From contig JBMNGL010000013.1 of assembly GCA_050949825.1 (NCBI GenBank), forward strand, positions 62,001 to 126,000: DNA of 64,000 bases. The letters run 5' to 3'. Made by a program: the position numbers and the translations under genes. The DNA comes from DTU019 sp050949825. Its GTDB lineage: Bacteria > Bacillota > Syntrophomonadia > Syntrophomonadales > Syntrophomonadaceae. The notes under the pieces were generated by a model. It was given only the letters and a program-made list of their open reading frames with translations, had not been told where the DNA came from and did no database searches. Below, in pieces: positions 44,203-53,161 of the stretch; within the stretch, counting starts at the first letter, position 1, and each line of letters begins with the position of its first letter.

Positions 44203-45435
44203 CTGAAAATCGTGGTTCAGAAATATGGTGGCACCTCGCTGGCCACTCAGGAGTCAAGAGCCCGAGTCTGTGAAATTATCAGCCAAACCCTGGCTGAAGG
44301 ATATAAGGCAGCCGTGGTTGTTTCCGCTATTGGCAGGGCCGGGGATCCTTATGCAACCGATACCTTGATTAACCTGATGCGGGCGGTGAACCCACAACCT
44401 GACCCACGGGAATTAGACCTGGTCATATCCTGTGGTGAACTGATTTCGGGCATCATTTTATCGTCACAATTAAATGCCATGGGTATCAGAGCACGTTTTT
44501 TGAGCGGGGCTGAAGCAGGCCTGGTCACTGATGGCAATTACGGCAATGCCCACATTCTTTATGTCCATCCCAAGAATGTGCTGGAATGCCTGGAAGAGGA
44601 GATTGTCCCTGTCATAGCCGGTTTTCAGGGGTTGTCTCAAGAAGGCGGTTTGACCACCCTGGGAAGGGGGGGCAGCGACACCACGGCCAGCGCCCTGGGA
44701 GTTGCCTTGAATGCCGATTTTATTGATATTTTTACCGATGTTGACGGTATTATGACCGCTGACCCGCGCATTGTGTCCAATGCGCGGCTTTTAAGCGCGA
44801 TAACCTATAATGAAATATGTCAGTTGGCGCGGGATGGCGCCAAGGTAATTCATCCCCGCGCAGTGGAGATTGCTATGCAGCGAGGGATACCCCTGCGGGT
44901 GCGCTCCACCTTTTCCGATTCTACCGGCACCCTGGTTTCCCATCAGACCATGTTCTACCAGGAGGATGTGAGCATTATTAGGGACGCCCTTATTACCGGT
45001 GTAACCTATACCTCCAACATTGCCCAGATAAGGATTGATAACTTCGATCTGCGCCAGGAAACAGATTTGCCTTTAAGGGTTTTTAAAACCCTGGCGGATG
45101 CTTCCATCAGTGTGGATTTTATCAGTGTACAACCGGAGTCGATTATGTTTACCGTGGCCGCTGAGAATGCCCTGCAGGCTAAGCAAGCCTTGCTGGAAGT
45201 GGGTTTTAAACCGGGCATGGATGTAAATTGTGCCAAGGTGGCTATCGTAGGCGCTGCTATGACAGGGATACCGGGGGTGATGGCCCGTACGGTCGAGGCC
45301 CTGGCTGAGTACCAAATTCCTATTTTGCAGTCGGGTGACTCCTATACCAATATCTGGTGTCTGGTGAAAAGAGAACATATGGAACAGGCGGTCAGAGCCC
45401 TTCATGACAAATTTGAACTGGGGAAAAATATTTAA
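44203..45435 (+). CDS. Aspartate kinase
   Basis: A monofunctional aspartokinase with the N-terminal kinase motif KIVVQKYGGTSLA and a central GRGGSDTTASALG. Two ACT domains lie at the C-terminus (about 265-410). The likely start is the CTG at 44203. It gives the typical MKIVVQKYGGTS opening and has AGGAAGGTG at 7 bases, whereas the GTG at 44194 lies within that ribosome site. Length is then 410 residues. Its place between asd and dapA matches the Bacillus dapG gene, whose product is DAP-sensitive. Which amino acid inhibits this one cannot be read directly. Confidence 0.92.
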   Translation: MKIVVQKYGGTSLATQESRARVCEIISQTLAEGYKAAVVVSAIGRAGDPYATDTLINLMRAVNPQPDPRELDLVISCGELISGIILSSQLNAMGIRARFLSGAEAGLVTDGNYGNAHILYVHPKNVLECLEEEIVPVIAGFQGLSQEGGLTTLGRGGSDTTASALGVALNADFIDIFTDVDGIMTADPRIVSNARLLSAITYNEICQLARDGAKVIHPRAVEIAMQRGIPLRVRSTFSDSTGTLVSHQTMFYQEDVSIIRDALITGVTYTSNIAQIRIDNFDLRQETDLPLRVFKTLADASISVDFISVQPESIMFTVAAENALQAKQALLEVGFKPGMDVNCAKVAIVGAAMTGIPGVMARTVEALAEYQIPILQSGDSYTNIWCLVKREHMEQAVRALHDKFELGKNI

Positions 45436-45455
45436 GAAATGGTGGTGATCGTAGG

Positions 45456-46334
45456 ATGGCAGTTCCCAGACTATTGACGGCGATGGTGACCCCTTATAAA
45501 CAGGACTTGAGTGTAAATTATGCCAAAGCGGCCGAGCTGGCCGAATACCTTTGCAATAACGGCAGCCAGGCCCTGGTGGTTTGCGGCACAACCGGCGAGT
45601 CGCCGGTGTTGAGTGATGAGGAAAAATTAAAACTGTACCAGACGGTACAAGATCAAGTTGGGGATCGGGTTCCGGTTTGGGCAGGAACCGGCTGCAATGA
45701 TACGGCAGCGGTGGTGAAACTCAGCCAGGCTGCGGTTAAAACCGGTGTGGCCGGCATTATGGTGGTCACACCATACTATAATAAGCCTACTCAGGAAGGC
45801 TTATACCAGCATTTCCGCAAGGTGGCGGAAAGTGTGTCATTGCCGGTGATGCTCTACAATGTGCCGGGCCGTACCAGTTCCAACCTGCTGCCCGAGACCA
45901 TTGCCCGTCTGGCCGAAGTGGAGAATATCACTGCGGTTAAAGAAGCCAGCGGTTCCATGGACCAGGTTTCCCAGTTGATGACGCTGATCCCGGAAAGGAT
46001 CACAGTATATTCAGGCGACGATTCCCTGACCTTGCCGCTCATGGCCCTGGGGGCGCACGGTGTGGTCAGCATCGCCTCTCATGTGATCGGCCGCCAGATT
46101 GCCGCCATGATCGAGGCTTTTGCAGCAGGGCAGGTGCAACAAGCCAGCCAGCGGCACCGCCAGTTATTCGCCATGTTCAAGGGCCTTTTTATCACAACCA
46201 ACCCTATTCCGGTCAAGGAAGCCATGAATATGCTGGGCCATGAGCTGGGCGGTTTCCGCCTCCCCCTGACCCCCCCGACCGACAGTGAAAAAGCAGTCAT
46301 TAAAGGATTGCTGCAGCGCTATCATTTGTTATAG
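45456..46334 (+). CDS. dapA: 4-hydroxy-tetrahydrodipicolinate synthase
   Basis: A 292-residue TIM-barrel lyase condensing pyruvate and aspartate semialdehyde. GTTGESPVLSDEEK (about residues 44-57), the tyrosine in MLYNVPGRT and the Schiff-base lysine in ITAVKEASG (about 162) are present. The ATG follows a GGTGGTGATCGTAGG leader. Its product feeds both DapB (lysine and peptidoglycan) and DpaAB (spore dipicolinate), both encoded nearby. Confidence 0.96.
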   Translation: MAVPRLLTAMVTPYKQDLSVNYAKAAELAEYLCNNGSQALVVCGTTGESPVLSDEEKLKLYQTVQDQVGDRVPVWAGTGCNDTAAVVKLSQAAVKTGVAGIMVVTPYYNKPTQEGLYQHFRKVAESVSLPVMLYNVPGRTSSNLLPETIARLAEVENITAVKEASGSMDQVSQLMTLIPERITVYSGDDSLTLPLMALGAHGVVSIASHVIGRQIAAMIEAFAAGQVQQASQRHRQLFAMFKGLFITTNPIPVKEAMNMLGHELGGFRLPLTPPTDSEKAVIKGLLQRYHLL

Positions 46335-46349
46335 TTAACAGAATATGAA

Positions 46350-46404
46350 GGGGATGGGTATATCTGTTTACCTGCTTAAACAGATGTACCCATCCCCTTT
46401 TATT
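46350..46404 (+). terminator. Intrinsic terminator after dapA
   Basis: A long stem (46350-46370 with 46376-46397, nearly perfect, GGGGATGGGTATATCTGTTT on the left) around CCTGC, followed by TTTTATTTT. It ends the asd-lysC-dapA unit. Confidence 0.92.
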
Positions 46405-46671
46405 TTGGAGCCAGGCCGTTTTATGGTATTATTCCCCTTTCAAGCTTAAGCGCGGATGAATTAATCCGGCTCTGTAGCAGCAATAATAAAGGATTGCGCA
46501 TTGTTATGGCGGAAAGGGCACAACGATAACGCCGTCTGTTTATTGGCAAGTGCCCGCTTTTGCGGCGTTTGGTTGATGTTGTTTATGCCTACATAATCAG
46601 CTATAATAAGCCAAGTGGAAGCGTGCGGTAGTATCTTTCATGAGATGATAATTTAATAAGGAGGTGTTCAA
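46405..46671 (+). other. Leader region of rnj
   Basis: Contains a TATAAT at 46602-46607, with no good -35 at the usual distance, and the AAGGAGGTG ribosome site before rnj. Nothing else was recognised. Confidence 0.4.
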
Positions 46672-48336
46672 GTGTCAGAACTTGATTCCCGCTTACAGAT
46701 CATTCCCCTGGGCGGTTTGGGGGAAATAGGTAAAAACATGGCGGCAATCAGATACGGTGACACCATTCTGGTTATTGACTCAGGGCTGATGTTCCCTGAG
46801 GAAGAACTGCTGGGGATCGATATAGTTCTTCCGGATATTACCTATTTGCTTGAAAACAAGGATAAGGTAAAAGCCGTGCTGCTTACCCATGGTCATGAAG
46901 ACCATGTGGGAGGTCTGCCCTATATGCTCAAAGAGGTCAATGTACCTGTCTACGGCAGCAGATTAACGGTGGGGATAGCTGCTAACAAACTGAGCGAGCA
47001 TGACGTTGACGGGGCCAGCCTGCATGTGGTCAAACCGCGAGAGTGCATTGATTTTGGGGACATGCAGGTGGAATTTATTCGCGTATGTCACAGCATTCCT
47101 GACTGCATGGGCATTGCAATTCATACCCCGCTGGGAATCGTATTCCATACCGGTGATTTCAAACTGGATCAGACCCCGGTCGATGGAGAAACGGTTGATT
47201 TCCGCAAATTGGCTGAAATCGGGGAAAAAGGCGTTCTGGTGATGCTGTCTGACAGCACCAATGCGGAACGGCCCGGTTTTACCATGTCTGAAAAGGTGGT
47301 CGGCAACACCTTTGACGACCTTTTTGGCAAGTGTAATGGACGCATTATAGTAACTACCTTTGCCTCCAATGTGCATCGAATTCAACAGGTAATCTGCACT
47401 GCACAGAAATTCAATCGTAAGGTGGCGGTATCAGGCCGCAGCATGGTGAATAATGTACAGGTCTCCAGCGAACTGGGCTATATTGACATTCCCCCCGGCA
47501 TGCTGGTCGATATTGAGGATATCAATCAATATCCGCCTGAAAAGATGGTTATTGTGACTACCGGTTCACAGGGGGAACCGATGTCTGCTTTGACCCGTAT
47601 GGCAACCGCTGATCATCGCTGGGTAGGGATTGAAACTGGCGATACGGTGATTATCTCGGCTACCCCTATTCCGGGAAATGAGAAGCTGGTGGCCCGTACC
47701 GTTGATTTGCTCTACCGGCAGGGCGCAGAAGTCATATATGAAAAAAGCATGGGGGTGCATGTTTCCGGTCATGCCGCACAGGAAGAGTTAAAGATGATGT
47801 TGAATTTGATCAGGCCCCAATATTTTATGCCCGTGCATGGCGAATACCGCCACCTCATGACACATGCCAAACTTGCTGAAAGCTTGGGGATGGACCGTTC
47901 TTCCATTTTTGTGATGGAGAATGGGCAGGTGCTGGAAGTGGGTGAGGAGAAGGCCGCCATTTCAGGCAAGGTGACCTCAGGCAAGATACTGGTGGATGGT
48001 CTGGGGGTTGGAGATGTAGGCAACATCGTGCTGCGCGACCGCCGGCAACTGGCGAAGGACGGAATCATCATTGTGGTGGTTACTATTGATAAAGAAGCCG
48101 GGGAGATGGTAGCCGGACCGGATCTGGTCAGTCGGGGATTTGTGTATGTGCGTGAGTCTGAGCAATTGATGGAAGATGCCCGCGAGAAGGTGCGTGAAGC
48201 CATGGAGTTATGTCTTAAGAAAGGACTCACCGAATGGGCTATGATCAAAGCCCAGGTACGGGAGAAGCTGAGTCGCTACCTGCACGAAAAAACCGGTCGC
48301 AGGCCCATGATCTTGCCCATTATAATGGAAGTATAA
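46672..48336 (+). CDS. Ribonuclease J
   Basis: A 554-residue metallo-beta-lactamase/beta-CASP nuclease with 5'-exo and endonuclease activity in RNA maturation and turnover. It starts at GTG with AAGGAGGTGTTCAA upstream. The metal motif LLTHGHEDHVGG is at about residues 71-82. The beta-CASP motifs include DSTNAERPG, FASNVHRIQQ and VHVSGHA, and a C-terminal RNase J domain is present. Gene order resembles Bacillus dapA-rnjB, so an RnjB-type role is possible, but a J1/J2 assignment is not justified here. Confidence 0.95.
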   Translation: MSELDSRLQIIPLGGLGEIGKNMAAIRYGDTILVIDSGLMFPEEELLGIDIVLPDITYLLENKDKVKAVLLTHGHEDHVGGLPYMLKEVNVPVYGSRLTVGIAANKLSEHDVDGASLHVVKPRECIDFGDMQVEFIRVCHSIPDCMGIAIHTPLGIVFHTGDFKLDQTPVDGETVDFRKLAEIGEKGVLVMLSDSTNAERPGFTMSEKVVGNTFDDLFGKCNGRIIVTTFASNVHRIQQVICTAQKFNRKVAVSGRSMVNNVQVSSELGYIDIPPGMLVDIEDINQYPPEKMVIVTTGSQGEPMSALTRMATADHRWVGIETGDTVIISATPIPGNEKLVARTVDLLYRQGAEVIYEKSMGVHVSGHAAQEELKMMLNLIRPQYFMPVHGEYRHLMTHAKLAESLGMDRSSIFVMENGQVLEVGEEKAAISGKVTSGKILVDGLGVGDVGNIVLRDRRQLAKDGIIIVVVTIDKEAGEMVAGPDLVSRGFVYVRESEQLMEDAREKVREAMELCLKKGLTEWAMIKAQVREKLSRYLHEKTGRRPMILPIIMEV

Positions 48337-48354
48337 CAGACGCGGGTGTTACAG

Positions 48355-48395
48355 AGGGACGGTTCGGGCAAGCCAGAACCGTCCCTACTTGCCCG
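48355..48395. terminator. Hairpin between convergent rnj and ylzJ
   Basis: AGGGACGGTTC (48355-48365) pairs with GAACCGTCCCT (48376-48386). GGGCAAG in its loop can alternatively pair with CTTGCCC just after it. It is a possible bidirectional terminator and related to other GGGAC-type hairpins of the window. Confidence 0.6.
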
Positions 48396-48421
48396 GTCCC
48401 ACCGTCATACCCCCTTTGGTC

Positions 48422-48646
48422 TTATTCCAGTCGGCCGGCAGTTGGATCGAGGGTGAGGATATTGCCGGGTTGGTAGCGTGGATCCAGGAAGTCCATGGGA
48501 TCGGTGCTGCAGATAGAAATGATGCGAATGCGGTTGTTATCGTCGTTCTCAGCCAGGACATGTCCTCCCGATGCCAGGGGGATGGTCATGCTTTGGGGAG
48601 CCTTTGGGTCTATAATACTCATGGGATCAGGCGCATACATTATCAT
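48422..48646 (-). CDS. YlzJ-like protein
   Basis: A 74-residue protein opening MIMYAPDPMSIIDPK, resembling the small YlzJ-like family found beside tepA in sporulating Firmicutes. It overlaps the end of the tepA-like gene by 4 bases (ATGA), showing translational coupling. Function is unknown in the family; conserved pairing with TepA is the main support. Confidence 0.75.
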   Translation of the reverse strand: MIMYAPDPMSIIDPKAPQSMTIPLASGGHVLAENDDNNRIRIISICSTDPMDFLDPRYQPGNILTLDPTAGRLE

Positions 48647-49410
48647 TGTAAAAGCCCCTTCTGTTCTTTTAATTCATTGATTTTCACTATGGCATCGTGA
48701 ATACCGCCCACTGCATCGATCAAGCCGCATTTTACTGCATCTTCACCTACCAGAACAGTGCCAATATCCCGGGCCAGGCTTCCGGTGCTAAACATCAGCT
48801 CGCGGAAGGCTTCCTCTGTAATATGGGAATGCTCCACCACAAAACGCACCACCCGGTCCTGCATTTTATCCAAATACTCATAGGTTTGGGGCACGCCGAT
48901 AACCAGGCCGGTGAGGCGTATGGGATGTATGGTCATGGTGGCGGAGGGGGCTATGAGCGAATAGTTGGAACTGACCGCAATCGCTGCGCCTATGGAATGC
49001 CCGCCGCCCATGACAATAGATACGGTCGGCTTGGACAGGGTGGCTATCATTTCTGCCAAGGCCAAACCGGCTTCCACGTCGCCACCTACGGTATTCATCA
49101 CAATCAATAATCCTTTGATATTCGGATTTTCCTCCACAGCAACCAATTGGGGAATAATATGTTCATATTTGGTGGTCTTATTTTGTGGCGGCAAGACCAT
49201 ATGCCCTTCAATCTGACCACTGATGGTAAGACAGTGAATGTCGCTTCTGAAAGCCGGTATTTCAACAGTGCCCAATTCCTTAATAGCGGTGATTTTATCC
49301 TCCTGTTTTGGCTCTGCCTGATTGGGTATGATGGGTTCTGTCAAGAAAATTACCCCTTCCTTGATAAATTCATTAATTAGCATTCCCCTGCCGGCCAAAA
49401 GATACACCAT
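48643..49410 (-). CDS. ClpP-like translocation-enhancing protein TepA
   Basis: A 255-residue ClpP/SppA-fold serine peptidase of the TepA (YmfB) group. The nucleophile Ser lies in VMGGGHSIGAAIAV (about residue 142). The His is in TMTIHPIR (about 162) and the oxyanion Gly-Gly in NTVGGDVEAG. About 60 N-terminal residues precede the ClpP fold. The first ATG is taken; a second at 49383 is possible since neither has a strong ribosome site. In Bacillus the gene lies between rnjB and spoIIIE on the same strand. Here it and ylzJ are inverted and flanked by repeats. Confidence 0.85.
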   Translation of the reverse strand: MVYLLAGRGMLINEFIKEGVIFLTEPIIPNQAEPKQEDKITAIKELGTVEIPAFRSDIHCLTISGQIEGHMVLPPQNKTTKYEHIIPQLVAVEENPNIKGLLIVMNTVGGDVEAGLALAEMIATLSKPTVSIVMGGGHSIGAAIAVSSNYSLIAPSATMTIHPIRLTGLVIGVPQTYEYLDKMQDRVVRFVVEHSHITEEAFRELMFSTGSLARDIGTVLVGEDAVKCGLIDAVGGIHDAIVKINELKEQKGLLQ

Positions 49411-49435
49411 AATTTACTGCCCCCATGCCCGCTTC

Positions 49436-49853
49436 GTACAGAATGACAGCTTCGCTCGAACAACAGGATGACACCAAAGGGCAACGCCCGGTTTTGTAAT
49501 TCTGAACGCCGCGCCCCTGTCATTCTGAACGCAGTGAAGAATCTTTCGCGAAGCGAACAACTCCCGGGGAAAAGATCCTTCGCTCCGCTCAGGATGACAC
49601 CAAAGGGCAACGCCCGGTTTTGTCATTCTGAACGCCGCGCCCCTGTCATTCTGAACGCAGTGAAGGATCTTTCGCGAAGCGAACAACTCCCGGGGAAAAG
49701 ATCCTTCGCTCCGCTCAGGATGACACCAAAGGGCAATGCCCGGTTTTGTCATTCTGAACGCCGCGCCCCTGTCATTCTGAACGCAGTGAAGAATCTTTCG
49801 CGAAGCGAACAACTCCCGGGGAAAAGATCCTTCGTTGCCTTCAGGATGACAAC
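49436..49853. repeat. Variant repeat cluster (GTCATTCTGAAC/GTCATCCTGAGC hairpins)
   Basis: Three copies about 126 bp apart (near 49492, 49617 and 49743) each contain GTCATTCTGAACGCAGTGAA. TCTTTCGCGAAGCGAACAAC and GATCCTTCGCTCCGCTCAGG follow in each, then CCAAAGGGCAACGCCCGG. They are in opposite orientation and a different sub-type from the 3.6-4.9 kb array. Open frames on both strands are products of the repeat. Confidence 0.95.
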
Positions 49854-49935
49854 TTTTGCCCACAACGAAAGGATTGCGGTTTTATTAATGTGTAACAGCG
49901 ATACTCCCCACAACACGGTTCTGTTTTGCGATCGC

Positions 49936-49946
49936 TGTGCTATAAT
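49936..49946 (+). promoter_or_regulatory. Extended -10 promoter of uppP
   Basis: TGTGCTATAAT contains TATAAT (49941-49946) with the extended TGC in front. No clear -35 is seen. It lies 33 bases before the start codon. Confidence 0.5.
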
Positions 49947-49978
49947 TTATGAAGTAGTTTTCTGGGGAGGATAAGAAT

Positions 49979-50761
49979 TTGACAGTAATACAAGCCTTGA
50001 TCCTGGGCGCAGTGCAAGGATTGACCGAATTTCTGCCCGTGAGCAGTTCCGGACATCTGGTTATTTTCCAACATTTGCTGGGGCTGGCGGACACCCCGCT
50101 GGCCTTTGATGTGCTGGTGCATATGGGGACTCTGATAGCGGTGTTTGTGGCGTTCTGGAGCGATATCGCCGCCTTGCTGAGAAAACCCTGGAGCAAGCTA
50201 ACTTTTTTAATTGTAGTGGGATGCATCCCGGCCGGATTGGCGGGAGTGCTTTTAGAACCCATTTTTGAAGAAGCCTTTACTTCGCTGCTGGTAGTGGGTG
50301 TTGGCTTGCTTATTACCGGTGCGATTTTAATGTTGTCCGAAAAATGGGCCCTGGCCAGGCCCGGATTAAAAGAGATTGAGGAAACCAGTTACCGGGATGT
50401 ACTGTTTATCGGTCTTTTGCAGGCTATTGCCATATTTCCGGGGATCTCCAGATCAGGATCCACCATTTCCGCCGGTTTATTGGCTGGATTGGAACGCCCC
50501 TTTGCGGCCCGATTCTCATTTCTGCTTTCTATTCCGGTTATTCTGGGCGCTGGATTGATACATGTAAAGGACCTGGACAGCGGCACTATGGCCTCTATTC
50601 CCGGAGCGGCGATTGCCACCGGTCTGTTTTCCGCGGCCCTGTTTGGTTATATTGCTATTAAGCTGGTGCTGCACCTGGTTAACAAAGGCCGTTTATCCAT
50701 GTTTTCCTGGTATGTCTGGGGATTGGGTCTTATCACCCTGGCGGTTTACTTTTTTAGATAA
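49979..50761 (+). CDS. uppP: Undecaprenyl-diphosphatase UppP (BacA)
   Basis: A 260-residue integral membrane phosphatase recycling the undecaprenyl carrier for cell-wall synthesis. The two conserved motifs are GLTEFLPVSSSGHLVI (about residues 14-29) and PGISRSGSTISAGLL (about 158-172). About eight helices are expected. It starts at TTG with TGGGGAGG upstream. The gene is inserted between tepA and spoIIIE relative to the Bacillus order. Confidence 0.95.
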   Translation: MTVIQALILGAVQGLTEFLPVSSSGHLVIFQHLLGLADTPLAFDVLVHMGTLIAVFVAFWSDIAALLRKPWSKLTFLIVVGCIPAGLAGVLLEPIFEEAFTSLLVVGVGLLITGAILMLSEKWALARPGLKEIEETSYRDVLFIGLLQAIAIFPGISRSGSTISAGLLAGLERPFAARFSFLLSIPVILGAGLIHVKDLDSGTMASIPGAAIATGLFSAALFGYIAIKLVLHLVNKGRLSMFSWYVWGLGLITLAVYFFR

Positions 50762-50863
50762 GATGAGCCCGGGCTCGCCATATAGCTCTTAGACAGCAGG
50801 AATTTGGAGCAGACAGGAGAATTTTACCAGTAGACAAGTCCGCATCAAAATGGGGAGGCAATG

Positions 50864-53119
50864 ATGGCATCAAAGAAAAAAAGCACCCCGAAAAATAGCA
50901 CTCCAAAAACCAGGACGGTAAAGGTTGTCCCGCCCAAGAAAAAGGCAAGCGGAAAGTTGGAGCATTTGAAGTTTGATATCTTCTCGATTGTGGTCTTTAC
51001 CGTGGCGGTTTTTGCTTTCGTCAGCCTGCGCAAGGCCCAGGGGCTACCAGATGACAGCCGTATTATCGGCTGGCTGGGGACCAGTATCAAGGCCGGTTTG
51101 GAGTACGCCTTTGGTGATGGAGCAGTCCTGGGGCCATTGCTCCTATTGGGATGGTCAGCTCATCTGGGCATCAATAAAAAGACCTGGTCTACGCAGATGT
51201 GGGGATTGGGCATACTGGGCCTGGTGTGCCTGTTGCTTTTTGCCCTGTACAAGACCCCCAACGGCATGAATGCCTGGGAGGCTGGACAGGCTGCTATGGG
51301 AGGGGGATACGTAGGCGGCAGTCTGACCTACCTGTTAACCCAATTGGTAGGCCATATAGGTCTGCGTATTTTCGCTCTGTTTGGGTCGCTGGTGGCCCTG
51401 TTGCTGCTGGTTAACCAGCCTGCGGCGGTGGTTCTGCAATTCCTGCAAAAAGCTGCGCTGCAAACCAAATCAAGGCTTGATAATATTATGTTTTACCAGG
51501 AAAGCTTCGATGCGCGCAGTAGTGAAGCTGACGGCTCCGCTGCCATGATAATTGACAAGCCTGCCTCTATTTCCATGCCTGAAGAACGTCCACCGGTGCC
51601 CATCGTTGAAATTCAACAGCCTTTGCCAACGGCTGCCGCCTCGGCAGATGTGGAACCAGTGCTTCCTGCGAAACTGGTTAAAGCGCGTTTGCGCCAGGAG
51701 GATGATTATTGCCTGCCCCCCCTGGAGTTGCTGAGTGATTTCAGCAACGAACGCCTTATCGATAAGAAGAATATTAAGGAAAGCATTGCCGTGCTGGAGG
51801 ACACCTTTGCCAGCTTTGGGGTAAAGGTGAAGGTAAATCAAGTCAGTTGCGGCCCGGCGGTGACTCGTTATGAATTGACCCCGGGGGCGGGGGTAAAAAT
51901 CAGCCGTATTATTAGCCTGACCGATGACCTGCAGTTAAACCTGGCCGCTCCCGGCATCCGCATTGAGGCCCCCATTCCCGGCAAATCAGCCATCGGCATC
52001 GAAGTGCCCAATCGTAAAATCCTCAGTGTCGGTTTGCGCAACTTGATTTCAGCGCCCGCTTTTAAGAAGCTGAAAAGCCCGCTTGCTTTTGCCCTGGGTG
52101 AGGATATCAGCGGCAATGCGGTGGTGGCGCGCCTGCATGAGATGCCACATCTTTTGATTGCCGGCTCCACTGGATCCGGAAAGAGCGTGTGTCTGAATTG
52201 CATCATTATGAGCATGTTGTATCACAGCACGCCAAGGGAATTAAAAATGGTTTTTATAGATCCCAAGATGGTGGAGTTGACCATTTATAATGGCATTCCA
52301 CACCTGATGACACCGGTAGTGACAGACCCCAAAAAGGCTGCTTTGATCCTGCGCTGGATGGTGCGGGAGATGGAAAAACGCTACCAGCTCTTTGCCGGCA
52401 GCGGAGCCCGCGATATTCAGCGTTTTAACCAGATCAGTGACGAAAAACTGCCTTATGTGGTTATTGTGATTGATGAGCTGGCCGACCTCATGATGGTAGC
52501 GCCAGTCGATGTAGAAGATGCTATATGCCGCCTGGCACAGATGGCCCGGGCGGCGGGAATGCATTTGATTGTGGCCACCCAGCGCCCCTCGGTCGATGTG
52601 GTGACCGGGGTTATCAAGGCCAATATCCCCTCGCGGATTGCTTTTGCGGTGTCCTCACAGACTGACTCCCGCACCATTTTAGATGCTGGGGGAGCTGAAA
52701 AATTACTGGGCAAAGGAGATATGTTATTCCTGCCGGTAGGTGCAGTAAAGCCTTTCCGGGTCCAGGGGGCCTATGTTTCTGATCAGGATATTGAAAAAAC
52801 AGTGGAGTTTATTAAAGAGCAGTTTAATGTCAGCGATATAGTCAATGAAATTGAGGAATTGGAACTGGTGTCGCCCGACGATGAAGGCACTGAAGACGAT
52901 CTTTTTTGGGATGCTTTAAAGATTTTTGTGGACGGCAAGAAAGCTTCGGTATCATTGCTGCAGCGACGCTTACGGATCGGTTATGCGCGTGCGGCCAGAC
53001 TGGTCGATATAATGGAAGAAAGGGGCTTAATATCCGAGCAAGACAATAATAAACGGCGTGAGGTCCTAATTGATCAGGAGCAGTTTGAAAAGCTATACGC
53101 CAGGAATAAACTATGTTAG
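50864..53119 (+). CDS. DNA translocase FtsK/SpoIIIE
   Basis: A 751-residue double-stranded DNA pump. The basic N-terminus is followed by four membrane helices (about residues 40-200), a linker, and the alpha/beta motor domain. Walker A is GSTGSGKS (about 435) and Walker B is VIVIDELADLMM. The C-terminal winged-helix gamma domain that reads chromosome polarity begins at FWDALKIFVDG. Of two adjacent ATGs, the second (50864) has GGAGG at 5 bases. It moves chromosomes at division or into the forespore. The neighbours (tepA, ylzJ, rodZ) match the Bacillus spoIIIE locus. Confidence 0.94.
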   Translation: MASKKKSTPKNSTPKTRTVKVVPPKKKASGKLEHLKFDIFSIVVFTVAVFAFVSLRKAQGLPDDSRIIGWLGTSIKAGLEYAFGDGAVLGPLLLLGWSAHLGINKKTWSTQMWGLGILGLVCLLLFALYKTPNGMNAWEAGQAAMGGGYVGGSLTYLLTQLVGHIGLRIFALFGSLVALLLLVNQPAAVVLQFLQKAALQTKSRLDNIMFYQESFDARSSEADGSAAMIIDKPASISMPEERPPVPIVEIQQPLPTAAASADVEPVLPAKLVKARLRQEDDYCLPPLELLSDFSNERLIDKKNIKESIAVLEDTFASFGVKVKVNQVSCGPAVTRYELTPGAGVKISRIISLTDDLQLNLAAPGIRIEAPIPGKSAIGIEVPNRKILSVGLRNLISAPAFKKLKSPLAFALGEDISGNAVVARLHEMPHLLIAGSTGSGKSVCLNCIIMSMLYHSTPRELKMVFIDPKMVELTIYNGIPHLMTPVVTDPKKAALILRWMVREMEKRYQLFAGSGARDIQRFNQISDEKLPYVVIVIDELADLMMVAPVDVEDAICRLAQMARAAGMHLIVATQRPSVDVVTGVIKANIPSRIAFAVSSQTDSRTILDAGGAEKLLGKGDMLFLPVGAVKPFRVQGAYVSDQDIEKTVEFIKEQFNVSDIVNEIEELELVSPDDEGTEDDLFWDALKIFVDGKKASVSLLQRRLRIGYARAARLVDIMEERGLISEQDNNKRREVLIDQEQFEKLYARNKLC

Positions 53120-53161
53120 TATGAAATTTAAGAGATGAACGTTTCAGTAAGGGGATTTGTC

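Noticed and set aside
49414..49974. Open frames of 149 and 168 codons on opposite strands
   Set aside because: Both are periodic translations of the 126-bp repeat cluster and carry no independent coding signal.
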